Assembly: GCA_002840405.1 (NCBI GenBank)
Contig: PHAR01000001.1
Span: 200,384 to 264,383 of the forward strand
DNA length: 64,000 nucleotides
Reading direction: 5' to 3'
Source: Deltaproteobacteria bacterium HGW-Deltaproteobacteria-8
Lineage (GTDB): Bacteria; Desulfobacterota; Desulfovibrionia; Desulfovibrionales; Desulfovibrionaceae
The notes under the pieces: generated by a model
What the model saw: only the letters and a program-made list of their open reading frames with translations
What the model was told of the DNA's origin: nothing
Database searches by the model: none
Shown here: positions 57,229 to 64,000 of the stretch, piece by piece
Position numbering within the stretch: the first letter of the stretch is position 1
How the letters are laid out: every line of letters begins with the position of its first letter
Program-made: the position numbers and the translations under genes

Positions 57229-58587
57229 TCATTCCCCTGGAGGACGAACCGGTCGTGAAGGCAGGTAGCCTTGCAATTCCTCGATGATCTGGTTGCCGAC
57301 AGGATAGAACATCTCTTCGGAGCCAACCTTGAGCCAACATTGATCAGGCGGAAGCCTGGGGTCGGAATAGAACAGGAAGGAGGTCAACACAGCGGCATCC
57401 TTCGTAAACAGCTCCAGTGCCAAGCGCTGCACAGCCGGATAGCCCAACTTGGACACCGGCTCCGCTTCGAACCGTAATTCTTTAAGTCTCCACAGCGACA
57501 AGTCAAGCCCGGCGAGCTTGCGCCCGTGCTCGCGGTCCTCCCAGCCGGTGGCGCTCTTCTCCGCCACCAGAGTCTGGTTGCCCATGACCGAGTATATCCT
57601 GGCGCTCTGCACACGGGCCGAATCGTAAGTGATGACGCCGCGCCACTGCATGTCAAAGGCCAGCCGGAACAGGGTCTTGGCCTTGTCGCCTTCCAGCAGG
57701 AAACCCGCCGGGTGGCGGGTGGAGCGGCCAAAGGCCTGCTCGGTCTCGCCCTGGGGGAAGACCTCCAGGCGCAAAGGCTCCGTGGCCTTGGCCATGAGGA
57801 TGTCCAGGGTGAAGGAAGGACGGCCTGCAGGCTGACGGTCGTTCCTGGTCAGGATGCTGTCGGCGGTAATGGCGGTCAGGTTGTGCAGGAACAGGCGCAC
57901 CTCGGAGGAGGAAACCGTGGAGCCCTTGAGCGACTCCGGGCGCAGGAAGACAAAGGAGTCGTCCTTGCGCTCCAGCTCCCACTGGGTGCCCGTGGCGCCC
58001 GAGACGGTCAGGTGCTGGGCCTCGTCGGTGTGCAGATCCAGCAGGCGGTAGTCGAAATAGTGGTCCGAGGGCTTGTCGATCTGGTGCAGGATGCTGGCGT
58101 CCAGCAGGAACACCGCCCCAGGAGCAAGCGAGCTCTGCGCGTAGAGCGCGGCGCCAGTGGGTGCCTCATGGCCGAAGCTCAACAGCACATCGCCCAGGCC
58201 CAGGGTCGCGGGGCGCAGCAGAATGCGCACGGAGGGTTCGGAAAAGCCGTACCCGGCCAGCTCAGACTCGGGCACCTGGTCAAGGCTCTGGGTGGGGCGG
58301 TTGTGGGAGATGGCGCCAAGCAGGGTGTCGATCCTGGCCTTGTCCGCCGGGGTGGGCAGCGCGTCGGGCTCGGCGCCGGCAATGCGAACCACCCATCCGC
58401 TGGACTCTTTGGCCAGGGTGTAGTGCTCGGTCCGGGTGGTGATCTCTATGGACTGCACGACGTCAAGGGTATAATTGGGCCACACGCCACTCCCCAGGCG
58501 GTGCTCCTGAGTGCTCAGGAACAGTCCGACTGCAAGCGCCACGATCAGCACGAGCATTAACAACACCCCGGAGCGGGGCAGGTGCAT
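57229..58587 (-). CDS. DUF4340-domain membrane-anchored protein
   Basis: A 452-residue protein with one N-terminal transmembrane helix (about 9-28) and a long periplasmic beta-rich region that matches DUF4340 (SIEITTRTEHYTLAKESSGW, then repeats of that layout). DUF4340 proteins often accompany Gld-type ABC transporters for gliding or surface export, but no such transporter is next to it here. Start is ATG 58587. It ends 50 bases before rpoZ on the same strand. Function unknown. Confidence 0.8.
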   Translation of the reverse strand: MHLPRSGVLLMLVLIVALAVGLFLSTQEHRLGSGVWPNYTLDVVQSIEITTRTEHYTLAKESSGWVVRIAGAEPDALPTPADKARIDTLLGAISHNRPTQSLDQVPESELAGYGFSEPSVRILLRPATLGLGDVLLSFGHEAPTGAALYAQSSLAPGAVFLLDASILHQIDKPSDHYFDYRLLDLHTDEAQHLTVSGATGTQWELERKDDSFVFLRPESLKGSTVSSSEVRLFLHNLTAITADSILTRNDRQPAGRPSFTLDILMAKATEPLRLEVFPQGETEQAFGRSTRHPAGFLLEGDKAKTLFRLAFDMQWRGVITYDSARVQSARIYSVMGNQTLVAEKSATGWEDREHGRKLAGLDLSLWRLKELRFEAEPVSKLGYPAVQRLALELFTKDAAVLTSFLFYSDPRLPPDQCWLKVGSEEMFYPVGNQIIEELQGYLPSRPVRPPGE

Positions 58588-58715
58588 GGTCAAGGGTGGC
58601 CTTCCAGGTTAGGCATCGGGCAGTGCCCTCGTCAAACATTCCGCCACAAAGCGGCCTGAGTCTCGGAAGAACGGGGCTGGGCCCCGTGGCTGCACAGCAA
58701 ACAAGAACAAAATTT

Positions 58716-58742
58716 ACTATAGGAACTCGGCTTGCGTGTCAA
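58716..58742 (-). promoter_or_regulatory. possible promoter for the DUF4340 gene
   Basis: On the minus strand, a perfect TTGACA (complement 58737-58742) and TATAGT (complement 58716-58721) are 15 bases apart. The hexamers are good, but the spacing is one or two bases short. It lies about 130 bases before the gene, in the divergent gap. Confidence 0.45.
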
Positions 58743-58798
58743 ACGTAAATGCACTAGGTCCACTTTGCGCTCCGGGAGCGCATGAGGAGGATACCACA

Positions 58799-59557
58799 GT
58801 GGCCGGATTCGGCAAACTTTCGTATGCGCAGAAGAAATGTGTCAGTAGCGTGGGCATGCTCATGCAAAAGACCGGCATGGCTGGACCAGGCGCGCGCATC
58901 GGCGTGGCGGTTTCCGGCGGAGTGGACAGCTTCGCGCTCATCAAGACCCTGACCATCCGCAAGGCCATCGTGCCCTTCCCCCTGGAACTCATGGTGCTGC
59001 ACGTGAACCCGGGCTTCGACCCCGAAAGCCACCAGCCGCTGGTTGACTGGGTTCAGGCCGAGGGTCTGTCCGCGCACATCGAGCTGAGCGACTACGGCCC
59101 CAGGGCGCACACCAGCGAGAACCGCAAGAACTCACCCTGCTTTTATTGCAGCATGCTCCGGCGCAAGCGCCTCTTCGACCTCTGCCAGGAGTACAACCTG
59201 ACGCACCTGGCCTTTGGGCACAATGCCGACGACCTGGCTGTGACCTTCTTTATGAATGTGGTGCAAAACGGCCGCGTGGACGGGCTCTCCGCCTGCGAGG
59301 ACTTTTTCGGGGGTCGGCTCAAGGTGGTCCGCCCGGCCCTGTTCCTGGAGAAGTCCTTCATGCGTGCCGCCGCACGCCAGTGGGGGCTGCCCGTGTGGAA
59401 GAACAACTGCCCGTCCAGCGGAAACACGCGCAGAACCGAGATCCACGACTGGCTCAAGCTGGAGACCGGCAAGGACAAACGCATCAGCAACAACGTCTAC
59501 AACGCCCTGCGGCGCTATCAGCTGGACAGGCACGGCCTGGACTTGACCGGTCTTTGA
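58799..59557 (+). CDS. TtcA-family PP-loop tRNA thiolation protein
   Basis: A 252-residue ATPase of the TtcA/TtuA family, which thiolates tRNA via an activated adenylate and an Fe-S cluster. The PP-loop SGGVDS is near 41-46. Cysteine motifs PCFYC (near 110) and NCPS (near 203) match the cluster ligands. The GHNADDLA segment is typical. I chose GTG 58799 because GAGGAGG lies just upstream; the frame back to 58736 has no such site. The exact substrate (s2C32 or s2U/s2T) is undecided. Confidence 0.85.
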   Translation: MAGFGKLSYAQKKCVSSVGMLMQKTGMAGPGARIGVAVSGGVDSFALIKTLTIRKAIVPFPLELMVLHVNPGFDPESHQPLVDWVQAEGLSAHIELSDYGPRAHTSENRKNSPCFYCSMLRRKRLFDLCQEYNLTHLAFGHNADDLAVTFFMNVVQNGRVDGLSACEDFFGGRLKVVRPALFLEKSFMRAAARQWGLPVWKNNCPSSGNTRRTEIHDWLKLETGKDKRISNNVYNALRRYQLDRHGLDLTGL

Positions 59558-59627
59558 TCATGGGCTAAAGGAAGACCAACCTTGACCCATATTCCCTTGT
59601 GACAAAACCCCCTATCTGGAATAATTG

Positions 59628-60530
59628 ATGTTTTTTGGACGCTTCCATATAGTTATCTTCCGCGAAAAACGCGGTACCCCGCGAAAGCTGCAGCTCAAGG
59701 GCTGGATGCTCATGGGACTGGGGCTTGTCCTGACCTTGCTTGTGGCTGGAAACATTGTCCTTTTGAAAAATTTCGCCAGCAGCGGAAGCCTGGAAAGAAG
59801 CCTCAACCTCACCGAAAAATCCGCCCACGAACAGAAATCCCAACTCCTCAACCTGAGCCAAAAGCTCGTCACCCTGCAAAAGGATGTGACGCGCATCCGC
59901 GACTTCGACTCCAAGCTCCGGGTCATGATCAACCTGGAGCAGGAGAACATCATAAGCGTGGCGCCCAGAGGCGGCTCAAGCCAGGACGTCGCCAAGGGCT
60001 ACCTGCCGCTGTACCGCCAGGAGCTCCTGGCCCGCAAGATGAACGAATTTCTGCGCCAGCTCTCGGTCGAGGCGCGCATGGAAGAGGTCCGCCAGCAGGA
60101 GATCATCCAGCGGCTTCGCGCCAACAGGGACGTGCTCGAGGCCACTCCGTCGGTCTGGCCGGTGAGCGGCTGGGTCACCTCCGGCTTCGGCTGGCGCGGT
60201 TCGCCCTTCACCGGCAAGCGCGAGTTCCACAAGGGCCTGGACATCTCCGGCCCGACCGGCACCCCGGTCTACGCACCCTCGCGCGGGGTGGTGGCCTTTA
60301 TCGAGCGCGACCCGGCTTACGGCCTGGTGGTGAACATGACTCACGGCTCCGGCCTGGTCACCAGCTACGCCCACCTCTCGCGCGTGGCCGTGAAGGTGGG
60401 CCAGGTGGTCCAGCGCGGCGAGGTGGTGGCCTACATCGGCGACACCGGCCGCAGCACCGGTCCGCACCTGCACTACGAAGTGCGCATCAGCGGCGTCCCG
60501 GTTAATCCCATGCGCTACATCCTGAATTAA
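59628..60530 (+). CDS. M23 (LytM) peptidase with coiled-coil N-terminus
   Basis: A 300-residue protein with one transmembrane helix (about 28-48), a coiled coil (about 55-90 and 130-165) and a C-terminal M23 domain with the zinc motif FHKGLD and HLHYEV; both ligand sets are complete. Probably an inner-membrane peptidoglycan hydrolase facing the periplasm. ATG 59628 is preferred over the TTG one codon earlier. It is just before the flagellar export genes, but a functional link is not proven. Confidence 0.88.
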   Translation: MFFGRFHIVIFREKRGTPRKLQLKGWMLMGLGLVLTLLVAGNIVLLKNFASSGSLERSLNLTEKSAHEQKSQLLNLSQKLVTLQKDVTRIRDFDSKLRVMINLEQENIISVAPRGGSSQDVAKGYLPLYRQELLARKMNEFLRQLSVEARMEEVRQQEIIQRLRANRDVLEATPSVWPVSGWVTSGFGWRGSPFTGKREFHKGLDISGPTGTPVYAPSRGVVAFIERDPAYGLVVNMTHGSGLVTSYAHLSRVAVKVGQVVQRGEVVAYIGDTGRSTGPHLHYEVRISGVPVNPMRYILN

Positions 60531-60692
60531 CCGCCTCCCCGACAGCCTGGCCCGGCATGGCCCCACGAGGGTGCGTGCCTGGCGCCACCCTTTCCCTGGA
60601 CGCCCGGCGCAACCTGGGCTACTCTCATGCGCTGCGTCCGGCCCGGACCGCGCGACCTGCGCGGCCAGTTCCGGACGCCCAGGCGGAAGTTC

Positions 60693-61478
60693 ATGGACAT
60701 CTTCAATTTCGACCCACGCATGGTCATCAGCTTCTACCTCACGCTGTTCCGCATCAGCGTGGTCCTTTTCGTCATGCCCTTTTTCGGCGACACAATGCCC
60801 AATGTCATCAAGGCGACCCTGCTCATCGTGCTCACCCTGGCCGTGTGGCCCAAGCTGTCCTTCGCCCCGGAACTGTTCCCGGGGAATCCGGCCATGCTCG
60901 TGCCTATGTTCGCAGGCGAGATCGTGCTCGGCATGACGCTCGGCATCATCGTGCGCATGCTCATCGCCGCCGTGCAAATCGGCGGCGCCATCATCAACTT
61001 CCAGATGGGCTTCTCCATGGTCAATGCCATCGACCCACTGACCGGCCAGTCCGAGCCCGTGACCACGCACTTCATCTACATGTGCACCATGCTCACCTTC
61101 CTGGCGCTCAACGGGCACCTGAACCTCATCCAGGCGCTGGGCAGAAGTTTTGAGCTTGTGCCGCCGGGCGGACTCTTTCTGACGCCAAAGCTCATGAACG
61201 AGGTCATGTACTTCTCCAGGGAGATGTTCGTCCTTGGCGTGCGCATCGCGGCCCCCGTTATCCTGGCCCTGTTCCTGGTGGACCTTTCGCTTGCGCTCAT
61301 CTCCAAGATGGCTCCGCAGATGAACGTCATGACCATGGGCTTCCCCCTCAAGATCATGGTCGGCTTCCTGTTTTTGACCTTCATCATGGAGCAGATGACG
61401 GACTACGTCACAAACTTCATTCAATCCATGGACATGGTCTTCATGCACATCATGAAGATCGGCGTGATACAACCGTAG
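60693..61478 (+). CDS. fliR: Flagellar export apparatus protein FliR
   Basis: FliR is an integral part of the type III export gate with FliP and FliQ. The 261-residue protein has six or more hydrophobic helices and the family stretch GGAIINFQMGFSMVNAIDP near 107-125. ATG 60693 (MDIFNF) follows GGCGGAAG; the frame back to 60627 looks like a leader read-through. flhB begins 21 bases after its stop. Confidence 0.93.
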   Translation: MDIFNFDPRMVISFYLTLFRISVVLFVMPFFGDTMPNVIKATLLIVLTLAVWPKLSFAPELFPGNPAMLVPMFAGEIVLGMTLGIIVRMLIAAVQIGGAIINFQMGFSMVNAIDPLTGQSEPVTTHFIYMCTMLTFLALNGHLNLIQALGRSFELVPPGGLFLTPKLMNEVMYFSREMFVLGVRIAAPVILALFLVDLSLALISKMAPQMNVMTMGFPLKIMVGFLFLTFIMEQMTDYVTNFIQSMDMVFMHIMKIGVIQP

Positions 61479-61499
61479 TCCCGGCCAGGTACACACGGC

Positions 61500-62564
61500 A
61501 TGTCCAGAGAAGATCCAAGCAGAACAGAAAAAGCCACGGACAAACGTATCAAGAAATCCCGTGACGAAGGCAGCGTTGCGCGCTCCGGCGAGGTCAGCAC
61601 GGTTTGCGTGCTTTTGACTGCGGTTGTCGCGCTGCGCTACATGATTGAATTTTACCTCAAAAACTTTAATGAAATATTCAACTGGTTCTTTGTGGAAGGC
61701 CTCACCCAGGAGCTCAACCAGCAGACCGTCTACCGCATGTTCGTTTGGGCGCTGCTCAAGATGGCCTTGCTGCTCCTGCCCTTCATGTGCCTCATCGGCC
61801 TGGCAGCGTACACCAACATACGCTGGCAGGTGGGCAAGCTCTGGACCTTCAAGTTCAAGTGGAGCCGCATCAACTTCAACATCCCGGCCGCGCTCAAGAA
61901 ACTCATGATCAGCCCGGACGTCCTGGTGCGCCTGGGCCGCAGCCTCATCCAGGCCACCATCGTCGCCATCGCCCCGTACATAGTCATCAAACAGGAGATG
62001 CCGAACCTCATCCCCCTGTTCCATCAGAACGTGCTCGGCATCTCCTCCTACATGCTCATGGTGGCCTACAAGATGTTCTGCTACGCCTTGGTGCCCATGA
62101 TCCTCATGGCCATCGCCGACCTGTGGTGGACGCGCTACCGCTACAACGACAACCTGATGATGACCAAGGAAGAGGTCAAGGACGAACGCCGTCAGGCCGA
62201 AGGCGACCCGGAAGTCAAGGCGAAGCAGCAGCGCAAATTCATGGAGTTCATGGCCAGGCGCCTGAACTCCAGCGTTCCCAGGGCCGACGTTGTCATCACC
62301 AACCCCACCCACTACGCCATCGCCCTGCGCTACGACCTGACCGAGGCCCCGGCGCCCATGGTGCTGGCCAAGGGCGCAGACAGAATTGCAAAAAGAATCA
62401 GGGATTTGGCCATCGAGAACGACATCCCCATCGTCGAAAATCCACCTCTGGCACAGGCTTTGTATAAGCAGGTGGAAATCGGTGAGACCATCCCCGAGGA
62501 GATGTACCAGGCCGTGGCCGCAATTCTGGCCCGACTGGCTAAGTTCAAGGGCCGCAAAGGCTAG
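61500..62564 (+). CDS. flhB: Flagellar export apparatus protein FlhB
   Basis: FlhB switches substrate specificity from hook to filament proteins. The 354-residue protein has a basic cytoplasmic N-terminus, four transmembrane helices (about 35-210) and a cytoplasmic C-terminal domain with the autocleavage motif NPTH (Asn268-Pro269). The ATG at 61500 is 21 bases after fliR. flhA follows 57 bases downstream. Confidence 0.96.
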   Translation: MSREDPSRTEKATDKRIKKSRDEGSVARSGEVSTVCVLLTAVVALRYMIEFYLKNFNEIFNWFFVEGLTQELNQQTVYRMFVWALLKMALLLLPFMCLIGLAAYTNIRWQVGKLWTFKFKWSRINFNIPAALKKLMISPDVLVRLGRSLIQATIVAIAPYIVIKQEMPNLIPLFHQNVLGISSYMLMVAYKMFCYALVPMILMAIADLWWTRYRYNDNLMMTKEEVKDERRQAEGDPEVKAKQQRKFMEFMARRLNSSVPRADVVITNPTHYAIALRYDLTEAPAPMVLAKGADRIAKRIRDLAIENDIPIVENPPLAQALYKQVEIGETIPEEMYQAVAAILARLAKFKGRKG

Positions 62565-62621
62565 CTCCTCCTTTCAGGTGATGCTCTCTCCCGCGCACAA
62601 ACCGCAGGGAGCGTCAAGATT

Positions 62622-64000
62622 ATGGCCACCCCCAAAAACAAATTCGCCAGCATAGACATCGACTACACCCAGTTTGCCAAGCAGGGAGACATTCTCCTCG
62701 CCGCAGGCGTGGTCATCGTGCTGCTGATCATGCTTGTTCCCACGCCGACCATCATCATCGACTTCATGCTGACCTTCAGCATCGCCATCAGTCTCGTCAT
62801 CCTGGTCACCAGCATGTTCCTTGAATCACCCATGGAATTCTCCATCTTTCCATCCCTGCTGCTTGTAACAACCCTCATGCGGCTGGCGCTCAACGTGGCC
62901 TCCACCCGCCTCATCCTGATGCACGGCCACGAAGGCACGGGAGCTGCGGGCAGCGTCATCCAAAGCTTCGCCGAGTTCGTTGTCGGCGGCAACTACGCCA
63001 TCGGCATTGTCATTTATTGGATTCTGTTCACCATCAACAAAACCGTCGTCGTCGGCGGCATGTCACGCATCGCGGAAGTTGCAGCACGCTTTACCCTGGA
63101 CTCCATGCCCGGCAAGCAGATGGCCGTTGAAGCGGACCTGAACGCTGGCCTCATCGACGAGCCCGAGGCCACGCGCCGCCGCGAAAAGATCCGCAAGGAA
63201 TCCGACTTTTACGGCGCCATGGACGGCGCAGGCAAGTTCGTCTCCGGCGACGTCAAGGCCGGCGCCATCATGCTGATGATCAACCTGGTGGGTGGCTTCT
63301 TCATTGGCGTGTTCCAGAAGGACATGAGCTGGCTTGATGCAGCAAGGACCTTCACCATGCTGACCATCGGCGATGGTCTGGTTGCCACCATTCCTTCGCT
63401 CATCACCGCCACGGCCACAGGCATCATCGTCTCCCGCTCCGCCGCAGAGGCCAAGATGGGCGAGGAATTCCTCGGCCAGCTGACCTTCCACCACCGCGCG
63501 CTCAAGCTCGTGTCCGGCATCCTGCTCGTCTTCGGCCTGATTCCGGGCCTGCCCACCCTGCCCTTCCTGTTCTTCGCCGGGCTCGTGTACTGGATCGCCC
63601 GCATGTCCGAACGCACCCGCCCCGAACACGAGGCCAAGATCAAGTCGGAAAAGGACAAGGCCAAAGGCGGCGCCTCGCAGCTGGATACCCCGGAAGAGGT
63701 GCAGTCGCTCTTGCCGCTGGACCAGCTGGAACTGGAGGTCGGCTACGGGCTCATCCCGCTGGTGGACGAGGAGCAGAACGGCAACCTGCTCTCGCGTATC
63801 CGCTCCATCCGCCGCCAGTTCGCCCTGGACATGGGCGTGGTCATCCCGTCGCTGCACCTGCGCGACAACCTGCAGCTCAAGCCTGGCGAGTACCGCATGC
63901 TGGTGAAGGGCAACGCCATCGCCTCGGCCGAGATATTGATCGACCACTTCCTGGCCATGGACCCCGGCGACGCCAAGCACCGCATCGAGGGCGTGGAGAC
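62622..64000 (+). CDS. flhA: Flagellar export apparatus protein FlhA (partial, 3' end outside window)
   Basis: FlhA is the large proton-driven export gate ring. About 459 residues are visible: a membrane domain with eight hydrophobic helices (about 20-325), the FHIPEP-family signature RLALNVASTRLIL, the ARFTLDSMPGKQMAVEADLNAG loop, and the first part of the cytoplasmic domain (RDNLQLKPGEYRMLVKG). The loop before RIAEV reads NKTVVVGGMS, slightly unlike the forms I know. GGGAG lies upstream of ATG 62622. The gene runs off the right edge. Confidence 0.96.
   Translation, partial: MATPKNKFASIDIDYTQFAKQGDILLAAGVVIVLLIMLVPTPTIIIDFMLTFSIAISLVILVTSMFLESPMEFSIFPSLLLVTTLMRLALNVASTRLILMHGHEGTGAAGSVIQSFAEFVVGGNYAIGIVIYWILFTINKTVVVGGMSRIAEVAARFTLDSMPGKQMAVEADLNAGLIDEPEATRRREKIRKESDFYGAMDGAGKFVSGDVKAGAIMLMINLVGGFFIGVFQKDMSWLDAARTFTMLTIGDGLVATIPSLITATATGIIVSRSAAEAKMGEEFLGQLTFHHRALKLVSGILLVFGLIPGLPTLPFLFFAGLVYWIARMSERTRPEHEAKIKSEKDKAKGGASQLDTPEEVQSLLPLDQLELEVGYGLIPLVDEEQNGNLLSRIRSIRRQFALDMGVVIPSLHLRDNLQLKPGEYRMLVKGNAIASAEILIDHFLAMDPGDAKHRIEGVE

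Noticed and set aside
59976-62312. A 778-codon minus-strand frame opposite the M23 gene, fliR and flhB
   Set aside because: It spans three well-identified genes and their ribosome sites, and shows His/Glu/Asp-rich shadow composition.

Overview
The window is a gene-dense, GC-rich bacterial chromosome segment. The gene set and order suggest a Desulfovibrio-like sulfate-reducing deltaproteobacterium (Desulfovibrionales/Desulfobacterota). Pointers are a tRNA-Leu/tig-clpP-clpX-lon block, a MucR/Ros zinc-finger regulator, type III glutamine synthetase, ThiD-ThiN, a multidomain hemerythrin protein, and many small genes I associate with that group. This is inference from gene content; no 16S or ribosomal protein genes are present. 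No insertion sequence, prophage, integrase or CRISPR array was seen.

Layout. 1-2763: end of a chemotaxis operon (cheA then cheR, which runs off the left edge), minus strand. 2985-14901: a long minus-strand run read as pcm, mrp, pgsA, a 91-aa unknown, ftsB, a TPR protein, a lipoprotein, fbp, tsaD, trxA, trxB, bamD, an unknown and an EF-G paralogue. 15079-16912 (+): a CBS protein and a membrane-anchored M23 peptidase. 17066-23302 (-): tRNA-Leu, tig, clpP, clpX, lon, the protein quality-control block, with readable promoters and terminators. 23384-26102 (-): ThiD-ThiN fusion and two unknown genes. 26402-32443: a signalling island with an MCP, a REC-HD-GYP protein and an 871-aa metallo-beta-lactamase/cNMP-binding/hemerythrin fusion. 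32828-36257: glnN (GSIII), a VanX-like dipeptidase and a MucR-type regulator. 36511-43191 (-): unknown genes, a HAD hydrolase, yggT, divIVA, yggU, ydcH, ilvB, ilvN, ilvC. 43381-47171: TatA-like protein, a second CDP-alcohol phosphatidyltransferase, an exported unknown, a degenerate SixA-like protein and an M24 peptidase. 47362-49104 (+): CoA-binding, YkgJ-like and J-domain proteins. 49188-55250 (+): hisH-hisF and the overlapping biotin operon bioF-bioH-like-bioC-bioD-bioA. 55338-58587 (-): moaC, dnaJ, rpoZ and a DUF4340 protein. 58799-64000 (+): a TtcA-like PP-loop protein, a second M23 peptidase and the flagellar export genes fliR-flhB-flhA (flhA truncated by the window).

How the genes work together. 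Most of the window is housekeeping: protein folding and turnover, thioredoxin, envelope and division, branched-chain amino acids, histidine, biotin and thiamin synthesis. Motility and sensing appear at both ends and in the middle (cheAR, fliR-flhB-flhA, MCP, HD-GYP). The least ordinary parts are the MBL-cNMP-hemerythrin fusion, a SixA-like protein that has lost most catalytic residues, and a CheA whose linker carries two MshEN-like repeats. Many genes start at GTG or TTG; where a Shine-Dalgarno sequence settles the start I have used it.
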